Shown: positions 1-8,599 of the stretch, piece by piece
Layout of the letters: each line of letters starts with the position of its first letter
How positions within the stretch are numbered: the stretch's first letter is position 1
Assembly: GCF_000019225.1 (NCBI RefSeq)
Contig: NC_010995.1
Location: 4,038,501 to 4,102,500, forward strand
Direction: 5' to 3'
Source: Cellvibrio japonicus Ueda107
GTDB taxonomy: Bacteria; Pseudomonadota; Gammaproteobacteria; Pseudomonadales; Cellvibrionaceae
DNA length: 64,000 nt
Program-made: the position numbers and the translations under genes
Notes under the pieces: generated by a model
Told to the model about the DNA's origin: nothing
Database searches by the model: none
The model's input: the letters and a program-made list of their open reading frames with translations, nothing else

Positions 1-945
1 ACGCGGGCCATAGCTGCCATCGTCGATGACCGGGATATGCGCCCCTTTGTCACTCGCCAGTTGGTAGCCGATTTCGGTGGCGAACACCGGGTACTTGTCG
101 GCCATAAAACCAAAGTCGCGCTCCCAGTTAGCCTGGTAGGGTGCACCCACTTTTTGGGGATAGGGATGGCTGACATAGGCCACGTTGTTACGCTCGATAG
201 GATTGGCCGCTGCTTCGCGCAGATCGTAGGCCCAGTTAAAACCGGCAACGAGTGAAATCGCGTTGGGGTTGTGGGCCTGGATAATCGTAATCGCCTCTTC
301 GTTGATCGCTTTCCACTCCGCCCAACTCACAATCCCCAAACGGCCACTGAATACGGTGGGCTCATTGAAAATCTCATAAAAGGCAACCGAGTTGATACCG
401 TTGTAGCGCTCCGATACCCGGCGCCAGAAGTCAAAGGTCTCCCCCTTAGAGGTGTGATACATGCTGTTCTGGAACATTTCGGATTTGAGGTTACCCATGG
501 AGTGCCAATCGATGATGGTGTACATACCCAACTCGTTGTTCCAGGTAATCGCCTGGTCGAGCAGTTCCAGGTAGCCTTTCACGCCACGCTCCCGCCAGGC
601 GCTGGGATGCACCGGAATCCGCACCACATTGGTTCCCCAGGAGCGGATCACGTCAAAGTGTTTTTTATTGAAATGCTGGTCTTTGGCCAATTTGTTCGGG
701 TCCGAGATGCTGACACCGCGAAATATCTGGACGTTGCCCTGCTCATCGACAAAGCGATTGCCATCGACACGGATCAGCGGCAACTGGCGCGAGAGCTGGC
801 GCTTGTCAAACGCGGGGACGTCGCCGGCGTTCCACCAGCCACTGGTATTTTGCCAGGCGTTATCCGCCAGTGCCGAACTGGCCATCAGGGGTGCCAGGAC
901 GAGTGCGGCGATGCGCACGAGTCGCTGTATGGTTCCCATCATCAT
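1..945 (-). CDS. GH5 family secreted glycoside hydrolase (cellulase-like), 3' end missing
   Basis: This is a retaining beta-glycosidase that probably cuts beta-1,4-glucan or a related polysaccharide outside the cell. A hydrophobic signal peptide ends near residue 27 (SSALA before DNA). The frame then follows a family 5 (beta/alpha)8 barrel: GTNVVRIPVH near residue 104, DWHSMG near 146, the acid/base glutamate in FNEP (E195) and the likely nucleophile in ATEIGY (E291). The reading frame is open to base 1, so the C-terminus and any binding module lie outside the window. Three ATG codons in a row stand at 945, 942 and 939; 945 is taken because CAGGAG sits about 9 bases upstream. It is read toward the left edge, with tamB upstream on the same strand after a 110-base gap. 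The family call is strong. The exact substrate and subfamily cannot be told from this fragment. Confidence 0.9.
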   Translation of the reverse strand, partial: MMMGTIQRLVRIAALVLAPLMASSALADNAWQNTSGWWNAGDVPAFDKRQLSRQLPLIRVDGNRFVDEQGNVQIFRGVSISDPNKLAKDQHFNKKHFDVIRSWGTNVVRIPVHPSAWRERGVKGYLELLDQAITWNNELGMYTIIDWHSMGNLKSEMFQNSMYHTSKGETFDFWRRVSERYNGINSVAFYEIFNEPTVFSGRLGIVSWAEWKAINEEAITIIQAHNPNAISLVAGFNWAYDLREAAANPIERNNVAYVSHPYPQKVGAPYQANWERDFGFMADKYPVFATEIGYQLASDKGAHIPVIDDGSYGPR

Positions 946-1055
946 TCTGAGTATCTCCTGTGAGTTATTGTAGGGGAGGCACTATGTAACCGATAACAGC
1001 CGCTGAATCCACGGGGTTTGCGCTAATTTACCCGGTCGGGTATTGGAGCTGGCAC

Positions 1056-4000
1056 CTAGCGTTCAATTTTGTAGATGATATCGACACTCTGGGTCTCGCC
1101 CGATTCCGCTTCCAGGCGCAGGCGCTCGCTGAGGCGATACTCCACACCCAGGCTGGTCAGCTGATCAAAAAGGCCAACCATATAACGTACCATCAGGCGC
1201 GGCGTCACCTGCTTGCCGATCAGCAATTCACTCTGGTCGATACCCTTATCGGAGTTGATGGCCAGTTCATCGACCCGGAAGAAATTGGCAATCCCCTGGG
1301 TGATACCCGCCGAGTCATCCCCCAGGCCGCTGAGGGCACCGAGCAGCAAGCTGGCATCCGCACCCGAGCTGTCACGCAATGGCTTGCCGGTAAGGAGCAT
1401 CATCATGGCTTCACTTTCCGAGCGCGAGGGAGAGGAGTAGACCTTGGCACTGGGGCGCTGCAGGGTGCCGCCGATTTCCAGTCCCACCTCAATGTCCTCG
1501 TCATCCTCAATCACCCGCGAGGCGCGGATATCCAGGCCGGGGTTATCGTAGGGCCCCTGGAAGATCAGGCGACCACGGTCAATGGTAAGGTTCTGGCCAT
1601 AGGCCTTATAGGTTCCCTTGCGCACAGCGACAAAGCCATCGGTCATCAACTGCCGATGGGCATCCTTAAACAAGCGCATATCACCGCCCAACTGGCTATC
1701 CAGGCCAAAGCCCTTAAAGCGCACATCATCGCCCAGGGTCAGGCGGATATTGGTGTAAAAAGCCATAGCGTCTGCGTGTGTCTGGGGCAGGCGATCATCA
1801 ACCACCACAACGTCGCTGGAGACCTTGGTTGTACTGGGCGGCAAGGTCTTGATGTTGGCGCGCGCCCAGGGGATAGCCGCCGTCCCGGAGACACGCACGG
1901 CCTCGGCATTGGCTTCCAATTGCACATCCGGGGTGAGGTTGGCGCGCAGCTGCGGCAGGTTGATAACCCGGAAATCGCTACCGCGCAGGCTGGCACGCGC
2001 CTGCCAGTCCGCCGAACCCAACTGGCTCAACTGACCTTCCAGACTGACTGCGCCCTGCTCAGAATGCATCTGGCCCACCAGGCTCATCCGCTCGCTGCGA
2101 TCAGCGGTGAGGTGCAACTGTATCTGTTGCAGGTCCAGCCCCAACCTGGGGATATTGGCGGTCCCGTCGCGCAGGCTAACATCGCCCGATACCTGCGGAC
2201 TGGCGAGCGGCCCGGCAGCAGTAATATCAACCCGGAAGTCGCCGGTGGCGTTATTGATTGGCGTCATCAGGGTTTCCAGCGGCGCCAGGTTATGGAAAGC
2301 GGCTTTCACGCGGGCACTGTTGATTTGACTGGTAAGCAGGTTGATCCGGGTTTCTGCATCCAGGCTGCCATAGCCATCCCACTGCATACGCATATCACCA
2401 GCCAGTTGCCCCTTATCGAGGCTGGCCCGGAAATAGACTTCGCGCCAGGGATAGATTTCCGTTTCACCGCCGGGAAACTGGTAGCGCAATTCAGCATTGC
2501 GGGTGCTGACTCCCATACTGGCCTTTAATTGGTCCAGTGCCAGGCTGGGCCCACTGACTTGCAGGCTGCCATCCATCACCCCGGCAAAGTAAACCTCGGG
2601 CTTAAACAGGGCATAGAACTGACGCAGGGGCACGGCATCCAGCAGTGCCTTAAGCGCCAAGCCGGCATCCGGCTTCCATTCGCCATGAATACACAAACGC
2701 GGTGGCGGCAACTTTTCCACAGGGCTGGCTTGCAGTGCCATGGCTGATATCCAATCGCTGCTATCAACCGGCGACTGGTTGGGGTTATACGATTCACCCA
2801 GGTATTGCGCCGCCGTTGGATCGCGCTCGACAGCGCTCGTCAGGTTGGTGCGGGTGGTAAAGCATTGGGCTCCGACCGATACCCGCTCCCCCCCCAGATG
2901 TATGGGCTTGCTACTAACCAGCCACCAGCGCGGCACCTGCTTGATTTTCATGGAGGTTTCCTCCAGTCGGCCAACCCAGTTTTGCCCGTCGTAGCGACCA
3001 TTCAGGCCTATATCCAGGCTGCCATAGGTCGCGCTTTTTACGCTGGCCTTGAGGTTGTGCTGCTCAGCAGAGCCCTCACCTGCCAGGCTCAGGCTGCTCA
3101 GGTACTCATCGCCGATATAGATTTTGCTCCCGGCGAGGCTGAGGTTATAGCGCGCGCGGCGCAAGGCAGCTTCGTCCAGGGCCTGGTTGCGACTCTCTGC
3201 CAGCAGGCTCGCCAGCGGCCTTGCCTGGGAGGATGGCACCGACGCCTCCTCCAACAAACCAGCAGCGGTTGACCCGGCGGCCACTGTCGGCTGCATGCTC
3301 AACTTAAGCTGCTCTACCTGGTAATCCCCCCAGCGAACCTGGCTGGCGTCCAGGGCCATACTGAGTTGCGGCAACCCCAGGCTGCCTTGTAACTGCCCCT
3401 GGCTCTGCACACTGCCCGACAGGCGGGTATCCAGTTGGTTGAGCAGGGGCGCGCGCAGATCCCACTGGAGATAGACCTGGTCACTCAGGCCGCCTTTCAA
3501 CTCCACCAGATTGGCCCCCAACACCAGCTTTAAGCCATTGCTGCGCCAGCGGCGGGGATTGGCATCGACTTGCCCGCCCGCTTCCAGGTTGAGGTCGCGC
3601 AGGCTGCCATTGGCCTGGAGTTGATCTATCGTCAATTGCCAGTCCTTGCTGCCGTAATCCAGGTATCCATGGCTGGCAAACGCCAGCTTGAGGTTACTGG
3701 GCCAGTCCTCCACCAGGGTAGCGATATTGAGGTAACGGGCATCGGTATCCAGTTTCCACTCCAGGCGCGGCAGCCAGGCCAATTCACCGGACAGGGAGAG
3801 ATATTGGGCATTGACGGGGACGGTATTGGGATCCGCTGCGCCAGCGCTGGCGCTAACCTGGGCAGACGGGGTGGCGCTACCCTGTGTGCCCTCGCTGGTT
3901 GGGGAAGAAGCTTGCTTTGCCAACGCCGTTGAACTGGAACCCGCCTGGTTTAGCAGTAACTGCTCGCGCAGATGCAGGTGTTCGATACGCACCTGGCGGG

Positions 4001-4982
4001 TATCGCCCTGGAGCTTGAGATCCAGGTCAACACCCGGCAATTCCGGCAGTTGCATATTGCCCTTGAGGTTTGCGCTATAGCCCAGCCAGTTGCCCTCTGC
4101 TTCCAGGCGCGCGCTGGTCACTGGTGGCTGGCGCTCAGGTATCCACCAGGGAGCAGGCAGGGTCTGTTGTGCCCAGTCGGCTTGCAGCTGGATTTGCGGT
4201 TCCAGCACCAGCTGGCGCTGCCCATCCACCAGGGCCAGGCGCGCACTGGCATTCAGTACGACCGGTTGCCGGCTGGTCGCATCCAGTTGCAACCGGTTCA
4301 GGTCGCCGCGCAACTGTCCGCGCCCCAGGTAGGGAAACGCCGCACCACTGGCCGGGTCTGCATCGCGTGCACCTACCCGCCACTCCAGTTCTGCCTGGGT
4401 GTCGTAGGGGAAAGTCAGGTCAGTCATCCCGCTCAGGCGCACGCCATACCCCCGGTGCTCCAGGGCCAGGTCGCGGTAGCGCAAATGGAATGTGCCCAGG
4501 CTGAGGGAACCGCTGAGCGACTCCCATTCCAGGGCCGTATCGCCCTGGCGGAACTGGATCTGGCGCACATCCAGGCCGCCGAGCTGGATGCGCAGGCCAA
4601 TTCCCAGATAAGGCCAATGGCTAAACGGCGGCTTGGGTTCGGGATCGGGTTGCGCGGGAGGTAGCTGGATGAGCACCCGCTGGGCGCGCAACGATTGCAC
4701 CGCCAGGGCGCCGTAGAGTAAATCCACGGGGCGCCAGCGAAAACTGGCCTGCTCGATACGGATGTACAACTCGCCCTGGCGATACCCCAGATAGCGGATA
4801 TCCAGCCCGGTGCGCAGGTTGCCCTGCACATCACCCAGTTCCAGCGGTACCAGGCGCGCCACCCATTGCAGCACCCAGCGGCTGCCCGTCTGGGTTTCCA
4901 CCAGGGCACTCAGGCTGGCGAGCAGGATCAATACCGTTGCCAGCAGGCCTAATAGCCAATTGCGCAATCGCCTCAGGAACAT
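1056..4982 (-). CDS. tamB: TamB, inner-membrane-anchored translocation and assembly module subunit
   Basis: TamB is a very long beta-rich protein that spans the periplasm and works with the outer-membrane protein TamA in outer-membrane protein insertion and, in current models, phospholipid transport. The ATG at 4982 gives about 1308 residues, normal for the family. A single N-terminal membrane anchor (LLGLLATVLILLASLSALV) is followed by repetitive beta-strand sequence and the conserved DUF490/TamB C-terminal domain, with IGKQVTPRLMVRYMVGLFD near the end. The frame could open upstream at a GTG (5021) inside tamA, but the ATG lies 2 bases after the tamA stop and leaves the anchor at the very N-terminus. 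A Ser/Thr/Ala-rich linker lies near residues 360-395, where length varies in the family. It forms an operon with tamA. Confidence 0.93.
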   Translation of the reverse strand: MFLRRLRNWLLGLLATVLILLASLSALVETQTGSRWVLQWVARLVPLELGDVQGNLRTGLDIRYLGYRQGELYIRIEQASFRWRPVDLLYGALAVQSLRAQRVLIQLPPAQPDPEPKPPFSHWPYLGIGLRIQLGGLDVRQIQFRQGDTALEWESLSGSLSLGTFHLRYRDLALEHRGYGVRLSGMTDLTFPYDTQAELEWRVGARDADPASGAAFPYLGRGQLRGDLNRLQLDATSRQPVVLNASARLALVDGQRQLVLEPQIQLQADWAQQTLPAPWWIPERQPPVTSARLEAEGNWLGYSANLKGNMQLPELPGVDLDLKLQGDTRQVRIEHLHLREQLLLNQAGSSSTALAKQASSPTSEGTQGSATPSAQVSASAGAADPNTVPVNAQYLSLSGELAWLPRLEWKLDTDARYLNIATLVEDWPSNLKLAFASHGYLDYGSKDWQLTIDQLQANGSLRDLNLEAGGQVDANPRRWRSNGLKLVLGANLVELKGGLSDQVYLQWDLRAPLLNQLDTRLSGSVQSQGQLQGSLGLPQLSMALDASQVRWGDYQVEQLKLSMQPTVAAGSTAAGLLEEASVPSSQARPLASLLAESRNQALDEAALRRARYNLSLAGSKIYIGDEYLSSLSLAGEGSAEQHNLKASVKSATYGSLDIGLNGRYDGQNWVGRLEETSMKIKQVPRWWLVSSKPIHLGGERVSVGAQCFTTRTNLTSAVERDPTAAQYLGESYNPNQSPVDSSDWISAMALQASPVEKLPPPRLCIHGEWKPDAGLALKALLDAVPLRQFYALFKPEVYFAGVMDGSLQVSGPSLALDQLKASMGVSTRNAELRYQFPGGETEIYPWREVYFRASLDKGQLAGDMRMQWDGYGSLDAETRINLLTSQINSARVKAAFHNLAPLETLMTPINNATGDFRVDITAAGPLASPQVSGDVSLRDGTANIPRLGLDLQQIQLHLTADRSERMSLVGQMHSEQGAVSLEGQLSQLGSADWQARASLRGSDFRVINLPQLRANLTPDVQLEANAEAVRVSGTAAIPWARANIKTLPPSTTKVSSDVVVVDDRLPQTHADAMAFYTNIRLTLGDDVRFKGFGLDSQLGGDMRLFKDAHRQLMTDGFVAVRKGTYKAYGQNLTIDRGRLIFQGPYDNPGLDIRASRVIEDDEDIEVGLEIGGTLQRPSAKVYSSPSRSESEAMMMLLTGKPLRDSSGADASLLLGALSGLGDDSAGITQGIANFFRVDELAINSDKGIDQSELLIGKQVTPRLMVRYMVGLFDQLTSLGVEYRLSERLRLEAESGETQSVDIIYKIER

Positions 4983-4984
4983 GC

Positions 4985-6730
4985 TTATAAATCCGGTCCC
5001 ATACTGATGTGTATCCGCCACCCTTCATCGCCATCCAATGCCCTGGCAAAATCCAGGCGCACCGGGCCTATGGGCGAAATCCAGCGCACCCCCAACCCGA
5101 CGCCGCGCTGGAACTCAACATTTTCCAGGGTATCTGCCGCATTACCCAGGTCGTAAAATGCAGCCAATACCCAATCCTTTTCCGGCAGGCGGTAATCGTA
5201 TTCGACACTCGTCGTCAGCAGGTGTTTACCGCCGATGACCTCTTCCTCGCCATTGACAATCCCGGTAGGGCCAAGCGACTCATAAGCGTAACCGCGCACA
5301 CTCTGGTCACCACCGGCAAAAAAGCGCACCGACGCGGGCAGTTCGTCGAAATCCACGGTCGAGGTAGTCCCCAGCTCCGAGCGCCATAAAAGCCGCCCGG
5401 GCCCCAGGGCGGTAATCCATTTGGCGCGCCCGTAGAACTGCACAAAACTGAAATCGGAACCTAAAGACTGGGGCGACCCCGAGAGTTTCCCCAGCAGTGA
5501 CCAGCCGCTTAATGGATAGGGATTGCCATCGGTGCGGGTACGAGTGAAGGATACCGAAGGCACAATCAGATCAGTGCTGACGGTGCGCCCCTGGATCAGC
5601 GATGACTCCTGCTCATAATCCAGCGCATAGGTTTGCAACCAGCGATTGCGCTGTAAAAAGCTGTAGCTGGTACCGTAGACATGCTTGGTGGTGTTCTTGG
5701 TATCGCTATTTTCATCCAGGTAGCGGGTGTAGATGCGCAGGAACTCCTGCGCCGGTTTCTGCATGGGGATGGTATAGGCCACTTCCGCCGTGGTTTTAAT
5801 TTCCGAGGTATTGAGGTCGGCGCTCAGGCGATGGCCGCGCTGGTTGATATAGCGATCCTCATAGCCCAGCAGCAGGCGCGGCCCGGTATCGGTCGCCACA
5901 CCGGCACCCACGGAGTATTCGCGGCGTTTGCGCTCTTCCAGCACGATATCAATCGCTACCTCGCCATTTTCCAGCTCCTGCAAATTGGGCGATGCGGTGG
6001 TCACGGCGAAATAATTACTGGCATTTAGCTGGGTGCGCAAATCCAGCAATTTATCGCTGTCGTAGGGGTCGCCTTCGGAAAAGGTAAGGTAGCGGCGCAG
6101 AAATGCTTCCGACAGTATCTTGTGTTGCAGGTTGATGGCGCCGATCTTGTAGCGCGGCCCGGTGTGGTAGACAAGGGCAATACGCGCCGATCGTTCGGCA
6201 CGGTTGACCTCTACGCGCGACAGGGCAAATTCGCCGTCAAAATAACCATGGGCAGCCGCATAAGTACCAAAGCGGGCTTTGAGTTTTTCGTAATTATCGT
6301 GGTTAAGGCGATTGCCTATCTTGATACCGGGATTTTCAAACAGCGGCTGGAAAACCGGATCGGCCTCTCCCGGCCCCAACACCTCGATGCGCAGCTCTGT
6401 CACCCGTACAGGCTCGCCGGGCGTCAGCTTGATTTCCAACCCCCAACAGTTATCGCCGCGCGTCAGTTTGGCTTCGTATTGCAGCTCGTAATATCCCAGT
6501 GCCTGAGACGCCGACCGGATTTCCGCCTCGCTGGAGCCGAGCAAGGCATTCAGGCGCCAGGGCTGGGTAGTGCAGCTTTCTTCAGCGATACTCAGGTAAT
6601 GGCGAATGTTTTCGCGCAGGCTTTTAATACCGCCACTGATTTCTATTTCAGGTGTTGCAGCCAAGGCTTGCCCGACAGCACAAAGGGGCAACCACCACCA
6701 CACCCGAAAACGGTTTAATACAGTCAACAT
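4985..6730 (-). CDS. tamA: TamA, Omp85-family outer membrane protein
   Basis: TamA is a 16-stranded outer-membrane barrel of the Omp85/BamA superfamily, with N-terminal POTRA domains that meet TamB in the periplasm. From the ATG at 6730 the protein has about 581 residues. It starts with a signal peptide ending near AALAA (before TPEIEISGG), then has three POTRA-like segments up to about residue 255, including a YKIGAINLQ motif, and a C-terminal barrel. The barrel carries the family signature FAGGDQSVRGYAYESLGP (the VRGY motif of loop 6) and ends in beta-strand sequence. The frame extends upstream to 6778, but the shorter start puts the signal peptide at the N-terminus. It is followed after 2 bases by tamB, so the two are probably translated together. 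Confidence 0.95.
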   Translation of the reverse strand: MLTVLNRFRVWWWLPLCAVGQALAATPEIEISGGIKSLRENIRHYLSIAEESCTTQPWRLNALLGSSEAEIRSASQALGYYELQYEAKLTRGDNCWGLEIKLTPGEPVRVTELRIEVLGPGEADPVFQPLFENPGIKIGNRLNHDNYEKLKARFGTYAAAHGYFDGEFALSRVEVNRAERSARIALVYHTGPRYKIGAINLQHKILSEAFLRRYLTFSEGDPYDSDKLLDLRTQLNASNYFAVTTASPNLQELENGEVAIDIVLEERKRREYSVGAGVATDTGPRLLLGYEDRYINQRGHRLSADLNTSEIKTTAEVAYTIPMQKPAQEFLRIYTRYLDENSDTKNTTKHVYGTSYSFLQRNRWLQTYALDYEQESSLIQGRTVSTDLIVPSVSFTRTRTDGNPYPLSGWSLLGKLSGSPQSLGSDFSFVQFYGRAKWITALGPGRLLWRSELGTTSTVDFDELPASVRFFAGGDQSVRGYAYESLGPTGIVNGEEEVIGGKHLLTTSVEYDYRLPEKDWVLAAFYDLGNAADTLENVEFQRGVGLGVRWISPIGPVRLDFARALDGDEGWRIHISMGPDL

Positions 6731-6869
6731 TCCATTCCCATTGCGCCAGAAGGCGGGTACTTTAACCTGACAAACCATGGGCGAGAAAGAACCCGCTATG
6801 CCGCCCGCAAACTGCCGTGGCTATAATGCCCGACTTTTGTCTGCCGCCCCCAGGGGAGCCCCACGCGTT

Positions 6870-7727
6870 ATGCTCAGTTATCGACACGCCTTTCATGCCG
6901 GCAATTACGCCGACGTCCTTAAACATGCTGTGCTGATCCACAGCCTTGATTACCTGCAACAAAAAGAAAAACCCCTGCGCATTATTGATACCCATGCCGG
7001 CGCCGGCCTCTACAAACTCAACGGAATCCAGGCCCGGAAAACCGGTGAGTTCACTGCCGGTGTCGGCAAAATCTGGGAGCTGGCCAAAGCCGGCGAACCG
7101 CTACCTGCCGCTATTGCGCATTACCTGGAAAGGATAGGCCAGACTAACCCTTCAGGACAGCTGACTCGCTACCCCGGTTCCCCATGCCTGGTGCATCAGC
7201 AGTTGCGCCCCCAGGATCGGCTCTTCCTGCACGAGCTGCACCCCACCGATGTCCAAATCCTCAAGGAGCATCTGGGGCAGGACAATCGCGTCAAAATTGC
7301 CGATGAAGATGGCCTGGCCGGAATGCTGGCACTCCTGCCACCGCCCGAGCGGCGCGGGCTGGTACTGATTGACCCCTCCTACGAAGTCAAAAGTGATTAC
7401 CAACGGGTGGCCAAGCAGATCATCCAGGCCCACAAACGCTTTGCAACCGGAACCTATGCACTCTGGTATCCGGTCGTGGCGCGCGCGCGCATTGATGAAC
7501 TGGAGAAATCCCTGAAAAAATCCGGTATCCGCAATATCCAATTGTACGAATTGGCTGTGCGTGCCGATGGCCACGAGCAGGGCATGACGGCCAGTGGCAT
7601 GATCCTGATCAATCCCCCCTGGACACTCTGGCAGGCCATGGAGGAAGCCCTGCCCTGGCTGGTCGACCACCTGGGTGATGCCGCTACCGGAGCCGGCTAT
7701 CGCCTTGAACAATTGGTCGAGGAATAA
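6870..7727 (+). CDS. rlmJ: 23S rRNA (adenine2030-N6)-methyltransferase RlmJ
   Basis: RlmJ uses S-adenosylmethionine to methylate A2030 of 23S rRNA. The N-terminus MLSYRHAFHAGNYADVLKH is the family signature. An IIDTHAGAGLY motif binds SAM and IDPSYE is the catalytic DPPY-like motif. The predicted 285 residues match the usual size of about 280. The frame is open further upstream, but the ATG at 6870 begins exactly at the conserved N-terminus, with CAGGGGAG about 12 bases before it. The gene is divergent from tamA, leaving about 140 bases for both promoters. The next gene starts 20 bases after its stop. Confidence 0.95.
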   Translation: MLSYRHAFHAGNYADVLKHAVLIHSLDYLQQKEKPLRIIDTHAGAGLYKLNGIQARKTGEFTAGVGKIWELAKAGEPLPAAIAHYLERIGQTNPSGQLTRYPGSPCLVHQQLRPQDRLFLHELHPTDVQILKEHLGQDNRVKIADEDGLAGMLALLPPPERRGLVLIDPSYEVKSDYQRVAKQIIQAHKRFATGTYALWYPVVARARIDELEKSLKKSGIRNIQLYELAVRADGHEQGMTASGMILINPPWTLWQAMEEALPWLVDHLGDAATGAGYRLEQLVEE

Positions 7728-7747
7728 ACCATGACAGGAGCCGACCT

Positions 7748-8137
7748 ATGAAAATCTCCACCAAGGCAGCCCTCTACTCGGCATTTATCTTTCCCGGTGC
7801 CGGGCTCTGGTACCTCAAGCATCATAGTCGCGCCCTGGTGTTTGGTATCCCCGCCCTGCTTGCCGTGATCTACCTGTTTGTCGGCGCCTGGCGTATTGCC
7901 CAGCGCATTGCAGAGGACCTGTCGCGCGACATCCTGGCCACTGGCCAGTTCAACCTGAACCTGGGTGAGATACTGCTCCAGGTTCGCCAGGCCACGGCAG
8001 CCGACCCCAGCCTGGAACAGGCCCAGTGGTTCTTTGTGGCCGCCTGGCTGATCAGTATCTTCAGCAGCTATGCCGTAGGCCGCCTGCAAGAGCAGCAGGG
8101 TACATCTCCCGACACTCCCCCCGCCCCCAAGGAGTAA
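7748..8137 (+). CDS. Small membrane protein of unknown function
   Basis: I do not recognise the family with confidence. The 129-residue protein has a hydrophobic segment near residues 8-24, another at about 29-47 (VFGIPALLAVIYLFVGAW), an amphipathic middle (IAEDLSRDILATG) and a third segment near 97-112 (WFFVAAWLISIFSSYAVG). It ends in a polar Pro-rich tail. The start is supported by ACAGGAG 7 bases upstream of ATG. It lies between rlmJ (20 bases) and the DUF486 gene (4 bases), so the three may be cotranscribed. Pseudomonads carry similar small membrane proteins of unknown function. Confidence 0.75.
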   Translation: MKISTKAALYSAFIFPGAGLWYLKHHSRALVFGIPALLAVIYLFVGAWRIAQRIAEDLSRDILATGQFNLNLGEILLQVRQATAADPSLEQAQWFFVAAWLISIFSSYAVGRLQEQQGTSPDTPPAPKE

Positions 8138-8141
8138 CACC

Positions 8142-8495
8142 ATGCACCCCAGCCTGATCGCCATAGGCCTGTTGTTTTGCAGCAATATCTTTATGACCTT
8201 CGCCTGGTACGCCCACCTCAAGGAGCTGAACCAGAAACCCTGGATCATCGCTGCGCTGGTCAGCTGGGGAATTGCCCTGTTTGAATACTTGCTACAAGTA
8301 CCTGCCAACCGCATCGGCTATACCGTGATGAGCGTGGGGCAGCTCAAAATCCTGCAGGAGGTGATCACCCTGTCGGTCTTCGTCCCCTTTGCCATCTTTT
8401 ACATGAAAGAACCGCTCAAACTCGACTATCTCTGGGCGGGGCTGTGCCTGCTGGGCGCGGTCTTTTTTATGTTTCGCGATAAATTACACAGTTAA
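8142..8495 (+). CDS. DUF486 (DMT-like) small membrane protein
   Basis: A 117-residue integral membrane protein with four predicted helices, matching the DUF486 family, which resembles half of a drug/metabolite transporter. Recognisable stretches are FMTFAWYAHLK near residue 18, ALFEYLLQVPANRIGY in the middle and FYMKEPLKLDYLWAGLCLLGA near the C-terminus. Its function in the cell is not established. AAGGAG lies 8 bases before the ATG. The start is only 4 bases after the preceding small membrane gene, which suggests translational coupling. Confidence 0.85.
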   Translation: MHPSLIAIGLLFCSNIFMTFAWYAHLKELNQKPWIIAALVSWGIALFEYLLQVPANRIGYTVMSVGQLKILQEVITLSVFVPFAIFYMKEPLKLDYLWAGLCLLGAVFFMFRDKLHS

Positions 8496-8530
8496 TTCGG
8501 GCATATTGAAACAGTTCGGCTATAACTAAA

Positions 8531-8547
8531 GGTGACCCGGGGTCGCC
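8531..8547 (+). other. Short GC-rich stem-loop
   Basis: GGTGACC and GGTCGCC pair around a CGG loop (one G-U pair). It lies between the DUF486 gene and the GGDEF-EAL gene. No T-run follows, so it is not a clear terminator; it could sit in the leader of the downstream gene. Confidence 0.35.
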
Positions 8548-8599
8548 AAAAGCAGCGCCCAGACTCGGTCACGTTTTACTATCAACCCGGTCACAGCGC

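Noticed and set aside
1656..4664. Several long plus-strand open frames opposite tamB
   Set aside because: They are shadows of GC-rich tamB codons, with no ribosome sites or recognisable domains, while tamB explains the whole stretch.
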